Shown one piece after another: positions 50,308 to 64,000 of a stretch of DNA of 64,000 nt. The stretch is from positions 124,001 through 188,000 of the forward strand of contig CAJJDP010000005.1 of assembly GCA_905182995.1 (NCBI GenBank), in the 5' to 3' direction. Numbering within the stretch: the first letter of the stretch is position 1; each line of letters starts with the position of its first letter. The notes below the pieces were generated by a model. That model did not search any database, had not been told where the DNA came from, and saw only the letters and a list, made by a program, of their open reading frames with translations. Source of the DNA: Paramecium octaurelia (Eukaryota; Ciliophora; Oligohymenophorea; Peniculida; Parameciidae). Both the position numbers and the translations under genes were made by a program.

Positions 50308-51726
50308 ATGGAAGAGCCTCTTAGATAAATCAGCAGAGAATTCGATAGAGATTTATATAAGTAGAAGTTGAAAGTCTACGAGACTGAATTATTGGAAGCT
50401 AAAGGTAGACATATCCAATTTGATAGATTAGAACAGTAGAGTTAAATTTGCATTGAGTTGAATGAGCAGAGATTGAAGAATAAATAATAATAATAAGTTA
50501 TAGAGAATTTAGAATTCAAACTCCAAATTGAGAAAAAGGATTCTCTCATTTATTAGCAATAAGTTCAGAGATTGGAGGAGCAGTACAATTATTTATAAGA
50601 CAATTATGATACATAAAAATAACAGATTATTGTATTGCAAGAAAGTATAGAGTAAATTTAGAAAAAGAACAATCTTGAGAAGGAAATGAGAAGTGAAAAA
50701 GAATTCCTACAGGACAAGGAAATTAAGTAAAAGTGATTATTATCCATAAAGATTTTAATAAAGCGAGATAAAGAGATATTAAGAGGAAATTGTAAAATAG
50801 AGAGAACATATCTTGTAAAATAGTTAATAACAAAATGCTAATGAATTTATTTAAATATTAGAAAATAAATTTGAATTAGTTTAAAAGGAATTCATTTTCT
50901 ATAAAAAAGAAAAAGAATAAGAAATTGAAAGCATGAAATAACTGATAGATTCTTATCAAAGTTAAATATAGCGTTTAAACAAAGAAAACTAATTATTATT
51001 AGATAAATAATCAATAGTTCCTACATCAGAAGAGCATTAATAGCAAATAAAAACTCTGTAAATTGAATTAGAAAGCCAAATATAAATTTGTAAGTAGCTA
51101 AATTAATAAATTACGATATTGCAATAACAGTTGAACCAAACAAATTTGATATGCTAAAATCTTAAAGAAGAAAAACAAAGTGCTATAAAGGAGAAATAAG
51201 CAATAGAAACGTATTATCTAGATTAATTGTAAAAATAAGATGTTCAACTCTCTTAGATGATTAAATCATCTGTTTAAAATGAGTAAAAAGCCTAAATCTA
51301 AAAGTTACAAATTATTATAGAGTAAGTTATTAACTAAATAATTTTAGACAAAAAGATCTTATGATTAGAGAATTGAGTATGTAGAAGGATTGTAACTGTA
51401 ATAAGTAGATTAAGAATGAGTAAAAATTGATTATTAGAGATCTTGAAAAGAAGAATGCAACTTTGGTTATGGAGGTTGAAAGATTAAATAAAATTTTAAA
51501 ATAAAAATTAACCGAACTTGAGAATCAAACTTCGAGATCATGCGAAGAGAATCATAAGAAATACTTAGAAGAGATTGACATTTGGAAAAATAAGTTCTTA
51601 TCAATTAATAAACAATACCACATTAGTTAAGAATAATTAATGGTAGTTAAAACTGAATTAGATGGTTTAAAAAAAGCCAAATAAAAAGAAAATATTGATC
51701 CCATCTTAACTAATAAAATAGGTTGA
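50308..51726 (+). CDS. Coiled-coil protein
   Basis: About 450 residues; starts MEEPLRQISREFDRDLYKQK. Nearly continuous coiled coil rich in Q, E, K, I and L (LIYQQQVQRLEEQYNYLQDN, IKTLQIELESQIQICKQLNQ). Near the end is a CNCNK cysteine pair, and it closes with KAKQKENIDPILTNKIG. Introns near 50733 and at about 51327-51352 restore the frame. Probably a basal-body, ciliary or cytoskeletal scaffold, by composition only. Confidence 0.75.
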
Positions 51727-52055
51727 GCCTTGTTTTTGAAGCTATTTTATATATTATAGTAATTACATTATCCAAATAAAAAAGAATGAATCTATAAAAA
51801 TTTCAAACAACTAAACGATAAATTTTAGAAAGTAAAAATATGCAGTTTTTATTGATTAAAATATTAATATACCTAGAGATAGTGATCCAAGAATTCATCT
51901 ATGGATTAAAGGTTAATTTTGACAAGTCTTTACTTAAATACTACGAAAAAGTCTCTGATAAATAATGTTTTCGCATTCTCTTTAGAATTAATCTTAAAAT
52001 CTTCTAAATATTAACTTTAGGGAAATTTTAATATATTTAATATTTATTGTAATCA
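51727..52055. other. Spacer with unresolved coding-like frames
   Basis: A 329-base interval. One frame is open in phase with the kinase downstream from an ATG at 51787, and another contains the protein-like string IPRDSDPRIHLWIKGQF. I could not build a consistent gene. It may contain a missed 5' exon of the kinase or a small gene. Confidence 0.35.
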
Positions 52056-53547
52056 ATGTAGCAGGACAAAGGCAGGATATATTATGGCAGGTTTGTCCAG
52101 AGGGATAAATTAAGCCAAGGTATGAAGAGAATAAATTTTTTAGGGTCATTTGGAGTAGTTTATATTTGCCATGATAAAGTTACTAGAGATTATGTTGCCA
52201 TAAAAGTGGAAAAGGAAAATAAAGATTTAATGAGTTTAGAACGAGAAATTTAAATCATAGAGGAACTTCGAGGAATAACAGGTATTAATAAATTTAAATA
52301 CATCAAGGTGTTCCAAAGTTATATTGGTATGGAAATGAGTATAATTAAAATTGTATGGCAATGCAATTGCTTGGAAGAGACTTATCTCATTTTTAAAAGA
52401 AATTTAAGAAACTCTCATTAAAAACAGTATGCAACCTAGCTGAATAATTACTTACTATTCTAGAAGAGATTCATAAAAGGTACCATATAAAAATATTTAA
52501 AGGGGTGTCATCCATAGAGACATAAAACCAGAAAACATCTTAATGGGAAGAGGAAACGATTCTTAATAAGTTTACATGGTTGATTTTGGAATATCTAAGA
52601 AATTTCGAAATAACAATTAGCATATGTATATTTTTTTTATTTATCTAGTCCATTCCAAGAAAACAAACCTTTCATAGGCACAACTCGATATGCTAGCATT
52701 TCTGCTCATAAGGGTTATGAATTATCAAGAAAGGATGACTTAGAAAGTTTAGGATATGTTTTTATATATTTGCTCAGAGGTAAATTAAATAATATGTATG
52801 AAATTAGGGAATCTACCATGGTAAAATATCACATCCACTTCTGATAAAGAGAAAACTAAGTTAGTAGGTAAATTAAAAATGGAACTTGAATTAAAGGATT
52901 TATGCAAAGGATTGCCTAATGAATTTTAAAAATATATGGATTACGTTTACAAATTGAAATTTGCATCTACTCCAGATTATTAATATTTACAAGGTTTATT
53001 TAAAAGAATAGCTCAATAGAATAACTTTAATTTTGATAGAAAATTTGATTGGATGGACAATCAAACTACTTCTACTAAATCTTCAGATTAAGCTTAGTAA
53101 TCTTCTAATGAAATTGATATTTCAAATATCTAAGGTGATTACCTTAAGCTAAAAAAGAGTGAAAAACGTAAATCTTATCAAATAGATTAAACTTCGTAAT
53201 AATCTTCAGTTGTTCTCAATTATGCTCCTTCAATTGTATCTAATAGAAATAATGTAAATTTTTCGAGATCTCGATAAAATTCAAAATAATCTTATTCCAG
53301 AGAGTCTTCATTAGTAAAATAACCGAAGGCATAGAAATTTCAAGGAGTATTTTTCTAAAATCGAGAATTTAGAGATTTCGATGAACAAGAAAACAAAAAA
53401 AAGAAAAGTCCAATAAATTTTTCAGAGTTTGATGATTTTGATAATTTTGATGACGAATTAAATGATGATGAAGAATAGATATATTAAGAACAAAGAAAAG
53501 TTGGAATGATAAAAGTTCATTTTAAAGAACATCTATCGAAACAATGA
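52056..53547 (+). CDS. Casein kinase 1-like protein kinase (copy 1)
   Basis: 455 residues from this ATG after introns of 24, 26, 23, 23 and 28 bases. Kinase motifs in order: [62 protein letters not shown] and [16 protein letters not shown], the CK1 signature in which the usual APE is replaced. All catalytic residues are present. A 150-residue C-terminal tail is low complexity with an acidic Asp/Phe run ([16 protein letters not shown]). The start may lie upstream. Followed 141 bases later by a second CK1 gene on the same strand. Confidence 0.88.
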
Positions 53548-53687
53548 GATGATTTTCGTAATTATTTTTGATTACTAATTCTTTGTATTAATCAATTTCA
53601 TATGTCTTTGTATTTATATAAAATAAGTGATTTATCCCTTATCAAAAATTAGATAAGTTGATTAGTTTAATAATTAATTAAATTTGA

Positions 53688-55140
53688 ATGGAAGAAATTA
53701 AAAAAGGAGATATAATTGCTGAAGAATATGAAATAATCAATTTATTATCACAAGGATCTTTTGGAAAGGTTTATTTGGGAAGATCACTATCATAAAAGAT
53801 TGAGGTCGCAATTAAAGTTGAAAAAAATGAAGTTGCTCATCTGAATAGTTTATAGAAAGAAGTAACTAGTGCTTCTTATTAAATACAACTTAGGTTACAA
53901 TATTGAAATAATTAGAAGGAATTGACTAAATTCCAAGTGTTTATTGGAATGGTTACTATAAAGGAATGGATGTTATAATTCTAAATATGCTGGGGAAAGA
54001 TTTAATCTATTATTTTCATAAATTTAAGCATTTCTCTTATTAGTGTGTATGCAATGTAGCCATCTAAATGATTGAAATTTTGGAGCTCATCCATAAGAAG
54101 TAAGAATTAAATCTATATATTATAAGAAATATCATTCATAGAGATTTGAAACCAGAAAATATTTTAGGATCACCTGATTCTTCTAAAATATACTTGATTG
54201 ATTTTGGAATTGCCAAAGATTTGGAGTAAAATAAAAAATCTAAGGATAAACTATCCTTTATTGGGACTACCAGATATGCTAGTTTGGCTGCTCATTTGGG
54301 AGTTGAATAGAATAAAAAAGATGATTTAGAATCATTGGGTTATATTCTTATTTTCTTCATTAATCAAACATTGCCTTGGACAAATATAGATAAAGAAGAT
54401 GTATTCAGAATTGAAAAGATAGGTTAAATGAAGTAAGAAATTACTTTAGAAACATTATGTAAAGGCTTACCATCGGCAATATTAAAGTACTCCTTTTAAT
54501 ATTTAGATACATGAAATATGTGAAATAATTATAGCATAAATAGAAACCTGATTATTAATCATTGAAAAACTTATTTGTAATTGAAAATCAAAATCAAATA
54601 GGTAATTGTTTGATCTTTGATTGGAATAAGAAGGAATTTTAAGAATTAAAATTAAAATCCTCTAAATCTTTACGATCTTTAAACAATATTCAAATTAGTA
54701 AAAGTTCATTTAATAATAAAAATAAAAAACAATTTCAATCCATTTCCAATATAAAAAGGGAAAGCTATGGGAAGATTTCAAGTAAAAATAATTAGAACAC
54801 ATTTGGTTAAAAGGAATCCAGCGACGAGCGTTCAAACTCTATAAAACAAGTTTCGAATCAAAAAAGCATTTTTGTGGACTACTCAATTAGTTATGAATAA
54901 ACTAAAGTTTCAAAAGTTTCTCAATTTAGATAGAAAAGCTCAAAAAGCATTTTTGGTAAGAAACATCAAAAAAGTCAATAATTAAAAGAATCTTCAATAA
55001 TTCCAATACAATCAGAATAATAATTATACGAAATGGAAGAATCAGACTTAGAAATTAAATATAATTTATTACATTATACTTCAGTGTTCTACAATTATAA
55101 AAATCCTATATAAGAGTTTAAAGTAATTTAATTTAGCTGA
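53688..55140 (+). CDS. Casein kinase 1-like protein kinase (copy 2)
   Basis: 457 residues after introns of 32, 27 and 20 bases. Starts MEEIKKGDIIAEEYEIINLL; motifs [45 protein letters not shown] and [20 protein letters not shown] then [13 protein letters not shown]. Catalytically complete by motif. The tail is rich in Ser, Lys and Gln (SKSLRSLNNIQISKSSFNN). Its tandem position and shared domain with the preceding gene suggest an old local duplication, though the sequences have diverged strongly. Confidence 0.88.
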
Positions 55141-55257
55141 TATTACTTAATGTTAATATAAAATATTCACAATATAATTATACGAGTTTATAATAATTAT
55201 AAGTGTGTTTAAACTTCTTAATTCAAAAATATTAATTATAGAATTCATTACAAATAA

Positions 55258-55497
55258 ATGAATAGAAATTTCAATAACTTAAGAGTATAATCAAAATTTG
55301 AATTTGATGCTATCATTTCATAATTGGATAATGGATCTCCATTAACATAAATTCAGGTTAAGAAATTTTCAGGAATTAAGAACCTTGATCTATTTGAAGC
55401 ACAAGATTAAGACGATAAATATGAAACCCCCAAAGAATCATCTAATTCCTTAATGGATGAAGTGCCTAATATCAAGGAGAGGAATAAGGAATTCTGA
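55258..55497 (+). CDS. Possible small protein
   Basis: 79 codons: MNRNFNNLRVQSKFEFDAII then acidic, polar sequence (EAQDQDDKYETPKESSNSLM). Coding-like composition compared with its AT-rich surroundings. No family recognised; it could also be a detached C-terminal exon of the kinase upstream. Confidence 0.45.
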
Positions 55498-56014
55498 TTT
55501 ATCGTCTCTTTAAATTAACATATTTATAAGAATATCAAAATTCTAAACCCTTATATAAGTTAATATTATATCGACTCGAGAATTCTGTTAAACTATCGGC
55601 ATATTGATTAGATTATAGAGACAGATTTCTATTCTGATTCAATGTATATTTTTAGAACTCTAGATTTATTATATATATAATAATCACATTAATTACTCTT
55701 ATACTGGTAAAGTGATCTTATTGCCATTCATCATTATTTGATATATAATTGATGGGATCTTGTTATAAAAAGACCATAATATATAAATTTACTTTATTAA
55801 ATATATTGTAAATCTTAGGAATTAAAGAAAAGTAACTGCTTTATGAGTTTATTCACATAAATATATATATATCTAGCATAACTAATATATATTATTATTT
55901 GAGTGGTTATAGCAATTTTTATAGAAAGAGATGATATAAAATAGATTGATTTACAAAAAGGATAGGTGAATATAATATTTATAAAATACAAATATTTTAT
56001 TATAATAAATTATA
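55498..56014. other. Long AT-rich spacer
   Basis: A 517-base interval, the longest gene-free stretch I see in the window. It has runs of TATATA around 55860-55890 and no coding-like frame or RNA gene. Confidence 0.55.
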
Positions 56015-58306
<2,292 letters not shown>

Positions 58307-58404
58307 TATTTTTTATTCGTATTTAATATACTAATAATAATAATAATTTATTTTATTAATAATTATAAACATATATAATAAATATCTGAAAAAAATAAAA
58401 AATA

Positions 58405-58476
58405 TAGCAGAGAGTGGTTTCGATCCACCGACCTTTGAGTTATGAGCCCAACGCGATTCCACTTCGCCACCCTGCT
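58405..58476 (-). tRNA. Initiator tRNA-Met (CAU)
   Basis: A 72-base cloverleaf. The acceptor AGCAGGG pairs with CTCTGCT (one G-U), followed by discriminator A. The anticodon loop holds CTCATAA with anticodon CAT. The first pair A1-T72 and a T-loop with A at position 54 (GGATCGAAACC) are hallmarks of the eukaryotic initiator and differ from elongator Met. A and B boxes are internal, and a T-run terminator follows on the minus strand (TTTTTTATTTTTTT). No intron. Confidence 0.93.
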
Positions 58477-58517
58477 TATGTTAATCAATAGGCTGATTCT
58501 AACTTAATTAATAAATA

Positions 58518-59218
58518 ATGATACAAATCGGATAAAAAACAATTTAAATATGGTTGGTTAGACATGGGTAAACTGAAGGAAACAAACTATAGATTTTGTA
58601 AGGATAGGATGATGGACAACTATCTGCTTTAGGAGTAAAGTAAGCAGAAGCTTTGGGGAAAAGAATTAAAAAGGAAAATTTCGATGTGGTTTATGTAAGT
58701 GATTTAACAAGAACAAAATAAACATTTGAGTTGATTCAGAAGCACCATAGCAAATAAATGATGCCAAATTTTGAACCTCTTCTGAGAGAAAAACATGCAG
58801 GTACAGATTAATAATATAATTGGGTGTTTTGTAAGGACAAAGTTTAGCATTGCCTAAAAAACTAGCCGCAGAATAAGGAGTTGATATTAGAGTATTTAAG
58901 CCTGACTAAGGAGAATCTTGGATCGATGTAAACAATAGAGCCTAATAAATGCTTTAATTAATTATATAAAGATGCAACGATTTGAAACAGAATAACATCA
59001 CTGTACTCCTAGTTACTCATGGAGGGTAAATATAATATAGTATGTTAAGGTTTATTATGGAATTTATGAATTAGATTAATTATATGATCAATAAAAAACA
59101 ACCTGTTTATAATAATAGTGCTTTAAATTGCTCAATTACTATTGTAAAATACATTTTACCAAAAGGAGAAGTCAAAATAGTGACTTAGAATGATGCTTCA
59201 CATATTCAAAAGCTATGA
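58518..59218 (+). CDS. Histidine-phosphatase (phosphoglycerate mutase-like) enzyme
   Basis: 221 residues with one 35-base intron. The N-terminus MIQIGQKTIQIWLVRHGQTE has the catalytic RHG with the phosphohistidine. The other motifs are SDLTRTKQT (Arg of the phosphate pocket), LREKHAGQSLALPKKLA and LLVTHGG (second His). Residues fit small-molecule phosphatases of the TIGAR/alpha-ribazole-phosphatase type better than true glycolytic mutase. The exact substrate is not determinable from sequence alone. It lies next to the initiator tRNA, 41 bases from its 5' end, in divergent orientation. Confidence 0.88.
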
Positions 59219-59256
59219 AAAATTATTAAATTATAAATATATTATTTTAAATTTGA

Positions 59257-62200
59257 ATGATAAAATAGAAAATTTTCGAAGCAATGGATATGATGTACCA
59301 AACCTAGATTATTACAACCCTGTCCTATTAGTTCTTATTATTCATTGAATTTTTATAGATGGTATCACTGATAAATAATTAGTTTCTTAGTTATATTATT
59401 CTGTATATTAAACATATTTATTTAAGACAAATTATTTTGTTTACTTTGTCGAAGCAATATCATATTTTCAACCTGTGAAATACTTAACAACAATAGATTC
59501 AACACTATTTTCAGTATTTGTTATATTTGTAATAAATTATCTAAAATTAGGGTTTTTTTTATATATCTCTGTCAGTGGCATTGTTCATTTATGTATTATT
59601 AGCAGAAAAGTCAATGTTCACAATTTATTCAATTAGAATATATAACCTCCTTATGGTGATGCTAGTTACCGTCTTCGTTATGCCATTTTTAAGTGTATTT
59701 TTAGCAGCTTTTAAGTGTGAAGGATAAATGCAATGCGATTCAATCCTTTATTATATAATGGTAATTTTATCTTCTTTGGGAATTGTCTTGCTATTAATTT
59801 GTCTAATATTTTTTGAAATCTTCCTGGTGGATTACAAGTATCATTTACTTATTATTTAGCCCATTCACTCCAATTCCTTATGCGTCTAAATACACAAAAT
59901 TAAATTGGATTGAATTGATATTCAAAATTTATTTGCCATTTTTTGCTGTAATGGATCCATAATAAGATGCTGAAAAACCATTTATAACAATTTTATGTAT
60001 CATGTATGCAATGATGATCACTATGAGATTAAAGACAAGGTAATTCATTGAAAATAGTGTTAACATAAGTAAATTGAGTTAGACTTCTTTATTATTTTGG
60101 ACATCCTTTGTATCAGTTTGCCATGCTTATTTAGATCAAGGGGAGGTAGATGATATGGGATTCTTTTATGAAGTAGTATGTTCACCTATTGTTGTCTACT
60201 GTTGTTTTAAATTGAATAAAAGCCCTGAATTAATAACTCATATGAAAAAAGATATATAGTTAGAAGAAACTGTTTAAGAGATGATATTCTTGATAGAAAA
60301 TAGAGAAAAGCCTATTAATCGAATGAAATTAGAAGGGTTTGTAAAGCTTCATTAAAAAGATTGTTTAAAATCTGTTGAATAATGTCCATGTTCCTCAATA
60401 CATTAAGATACTTTAAGAAATTAAGATGAAAAAACAAATGATAAATAATCCTTAGACAAGACAATCAGATGGTATGCTTTTGTTTAAGCCCTTATATAGA
60501 ATTCGTCTGATAGACTTCAGACAACAAGAATATAAATAATTCGTTCGTATGTATTATAAAAAAAGTTAAAAAATAAATTTAAAGCATTTTATGAGTTGGC
60601 AATAGCCCAAAAATAGAGACTATAATTCTAGGATGAGTTTTGTATTTACAGAGTGATGAATCAAATTGAATTGGAGATGATTGAATAGGATAAGAATTAG
60701 GAAATAGATGTGTAATAAATAGTAAACTTTTAAAACTATTACATCCAATTCGAAACAGCAATTGAGAAATCAGTGAACTTGCATTTAGAATATTGGAGAG
60801 AATTATAAGAAGAGTCTCCTGATATTGGTAAATTGCAATAATTGGGAGCATCAATAACATCATCAATTGATGAGACAGAACAACTTTATGATAAATTGAT
60901 TAAAATAAATAGTATCCATTTAAAGACATTAGAAATATATGGAAATTTCTTAACTCATGTAGTTAATAATGACATTGAAGGGACTAGAATAATTGATAAA
61001 TCAGATCAAATTAGTAAGAATCTAGAAATTAATCGAATTATCGATAGTGAGAAATTCAAGTATGATTAAAATAGTGACACTTGCATAATCACATGTTCAG
61101 TTAATATTGAGAATTTAGGTGCTATAACTAATTGCAATAATGAAATACAAAAATTGTTAGGCTATAAAAAAGCTGATCTAATGAGATCAAATGTATCAAG
61201 AATTATGCCTAGAATTTTGGCAAGTGTTCATGATGACTTTATCAGAAACTTCATTTAAACAAGTTAAAGTAAAGTCTTAGGAATAGAGAGATAAGTATTT
61301 GCATTGAATAAAAGTGGATTCTTAGTTCCATGTTCCTTAATGATAAGAGTCTTACCAAATTTAAAGAATGGGTTATAAATAGTCGGATTTTTAAAGAAAA
61401 GTGACAATACTGATAGGTTTTTCTATCTAATGTTTGATGAATTATCACATTCTATACTAGGATTTAGCGAAACAGTATATGATAAGTTCGGAGTTCCATC
61501 AGGTGTTGCCAACGGTTAATTAGATCTACCAATCGTTGACATAGCACCTGAATTACTTGATTTCTGTAAAAAACAAGGAGCCTTCAATTTTACAATTGAT
61601 ACGACAGGATTATCAAATAACTATTAGATTGCACAGGATGAAAGTCTGGATGATATATAATAACAGGAAGATCAATCTGCTTTTTATGGTATTTCAAGAG
61701 ATCCATATGAATAAAATGTACTGCTCGAGAGAAAGGAATACAGTCAAATAAATGAAAAGACTGCAAATAATGATAAATCAATGTTTAATGAGAAGACTAT
61801 TACACAAGACCCAAAATTAATTAATCACAAGTCTTTGAAATACAAAAGTGCTTTAGTAAAGGGATTACTCGTTGAAGATTCAGAATATGCCAATGCTAAA
61901 ATAAAAATTATATAATTTATTGAAGAGTCTTAAGAAGAATTGTTAAATAAAGTAATTGAGGACAAGAAATTAGAAGAAGAATAACCAGATGTTGTAGAGA
62001 ATGTAATTTAGTCAGAAGTAAGTGGAGGATCAGGTCTGTCTGTGAATGAAGAAATTAGATAGATAAAAGAATTCAAAATACAGATGGGTGAGAAATCAGA
62101 AGCCTCTAAAATTATTATGTTAAACAGAATAATAATTTTATTATCTACTATTTTAATTGTTTTATCATCAGTTCAATTAGGATATCGATTACAATAAAAT

Positions 62201-64000
62201 GATGAACTGCTAAATGGTCACTCGGCCATAACAATGGCCTACTATAGAACTGGAGTCATGGCTGATGTGGTATTCTATACCAGATATTTATAATTGATGG
62301 CTTATGGAAATGTTACATATGATCAAAGTTTCAGAGACAAAGTAAATTATTGTAACAATTATTTAGTTAAGTTAATAAGTCAATCAGCTTAAGTCGATAT
62401 AATATTCTCTTATAAAGTCTCGAATTGATATGGAAGCTAAGAAGAATGTATTTTCAGATACTACTATCAATGTGACTTACTTATATGAGAATGTAGAATA
62501 GAATTACTCAAGTTCCTTAAGTGATGCTATATTCTAATTAGTTACATCTGCCTCTATTATAAGAAATGCATCATTATCATCTTTCATTGATTCCAATAGT
62601 GTAATCTAATTATATTATCAAATAGACCGAAAATACAGTCAAAAATGTATTCTTTATCATTAGAAATGGATATCAATTACTAAGATAAGGATCTTAAGAT
62701 GTCTCTGAAATCTACTATGACTTTTTTGTTTTCATAATTGGAGACTACGATTCAATCTTCTATGCTGTCTTATCATTAGCCATAGCATCCTTAGTTATTG
62801 CCTAATTCTTTTTAATTCCCATTGTGTTAAAAGTTCACAATATTAATAATAAAGTCATGTCCTTATTCGGACTATTGACTTAAAAGGATATCAAAGAACT
62901 GGCTTAGAGAAGTGAATAATTCAAGAATACTTATCTATCAAACATGCAAAATACCATTAAGGAATAAGCTTAAGCAAAAGCAGAATTGGAGAAATTGTAA
63001 GAAAAGCAAAAGAAATTGAAGAATTAGGATTAGAATTTGAATGATTAATCAAATGTGATTGTAGAGATTAATAACGAGTAACCGCAGCCATCAAATGATG
63101 CTCCATTATCATCTAATTAATAGCCTTTACCTTCATCTTTACCAACTCATAAGAATATTGACAAATTGCAACTACAATAGCAATAAGAACATGATGAATA
63201 ACAAATTTTAGACTCAGAAGCTATGCGATAATAGAAACTATTGAACTCTAAGGCTTCAAATACTTTTTCTGTATCTATGAAATTTATTCTGATGATGATG
63301 ATATTTATGGCCTACTTCATAGTTAATATTACTTTAGAACAGTAATTGACTGATCAATCTGTCATTATATATAACCATCTGAAATATAGTTCTATCAGAG
63401 CTTATAACCTCAAGTATTCTATTTATTTTACTATTGAATAAATCTTGTAGGCCACCAATTATAAAGAACAATACATAGAGGCTTTATATGAAAATGAAAG
63501 ACTCTGCTTGGAGTCTTTACAGTAATCATTCTCATCAAAGTTTGATCCCTATATATCTCTCTATAATTAGTTCAACCTACAAAGCTTATGTCTCCAATCA
63601 TTTTCAACAGATTAATTTACATTAGATGTAAATCAGTGTTCTATTCTATCAGGAGGTATTTTGGATAGAGGTTTGAGAAATTCAATCACCTCCTTGGCTT
63701 TGTGGGCCAGCAATACAATATCCACAGATATTAAGATTTTGGATAGTTAATAGGTTAAAAACTATATTGAATAAGTTTACTATATTGATTAAGCTATCGT
63801 CTATTTAAATGCTTAATACTCTTTAGGCATGTCAGATTTTGTGGATTCTGAACAATAAATAGAGAAAATTAAATTTTCTGTCTTTATCATAGGACTAGTA
63901 TTCATATTTTTATTCATTTGGACACCTTATAACAAAGAAATGAGTAGGTAAATTTGGAGAACGAAAGGTATGCTAAATATGATTCCATTTGAAATGATTA
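59257..64000 (+). CDS. TmcB-like PAS-domain membrane protein (3' truncated by window)
   Basis: A very large polytopic protein, more than 1,400 residues here. Membrane spans lie at the N-terminus (FLLFIEFLQM, FFYISLSVALFIYVLLAEKS, LVTVFVMPFLSVFLAAF, LSSLGIVLLLICLIFFEIFL). A PAS domain is near 61080-61440 (NIENLGAITNCNNEIQKLLG, ADLMRSNVSRIMP). Later spans (MLNRIIILLSTILIVLSSVQ, IASLVIAQFFLIPIV, MKFILMMMIFMAYFIV) follow, and near the cut IWRTKGMLNMIPFEMI, typical of the end of tiny-macrocysts (TmcB) family proteins. These are multi-copy in ciliates and are probably sensory membrane proteins (inference). Several tiny introns. Confidence 0.82.

Noticed and set aside
55850-55890. TATATA run as a telomere or origin signal
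   Set aside because: No telomere-type G-rich repeat is present; simple AT repeats are common in all the spacers of this window.

Overview
The window is macronuclear DNA of a ciliate, most like Paramecium. The genes only read through as full-length, family-like proteins if TAA and TAG encode glutamine and TGA is the only stop. They are packed a few tens to a few hundred bases apart on both strands. They are cut by very short introns, mostly 20-35 bases, with GTA...TAG ends. Intergenic DNA is very AT-rich. I decoded exons by hand. Frame sums divide by three in the genes where I give an exact protein length; start codons and some introns in the larger genes are less certain.

Layout. 0-5 kb: class II DAHP synthase (first shikimate-pathway step), a Pumilio RNA-binding protein and a putatively myristoylated MORN-repeat protein. 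5-12.9 kb: a hypothetical protein, a tubby-domain protein, a small conserved-looking protein, a long coiled-coil protein, a mitochondrial-type DnaJ and a Q/S-rich protein. 13-16 kb: a small membrane ORF, a Rab4-like GTPase, an SF-assemblin and a second MGxC N-terminal protein. 16-22 kb: an FtsX-like multi-spanning permease and histidine ammonia-lyase. 22-35 kb: small membrane, PHD-like, TBC1D5-like RabGAP, PB1-ZZ (p62/NBR1-like), endosulfine-like and EF-hand proteins, plus several unrecognised coiled proteins. 35-48.8 kb: one complete cytoplasmic dynein-1 heavy chain on the minus strand. 49-64 kb: a mitochondrial-carrier-like protein, a coiled-coil protein, two casein-kinase-1-like kinases in tandem, an IRE/RIM15/Greatwall-like AGC kinase, initiator tRNA-Met, a histidine-phosphatase enzyme and a large TmcB-like PAS-domain membrane protein cut by the window end.

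There is no operon logic, and most of this is ordinary housekeeping and ciliate-expanded content. Three points deserve a second look. (1) An endosulfine-like 55-residue protein whose FDS motif diverges from the canonical form, in the same window as a RIM15/Greatwall-type kinase, the class of kinase that phosphorylates endosulfines. (2) A PB1-ZZ autophagy-receptor-like gene beside a TBC1D5-like RabGAP on the same strand. (3) A short but catalytically intact class II DAHP synthase. I found no transposon, virus-derived element or CRISPR array.
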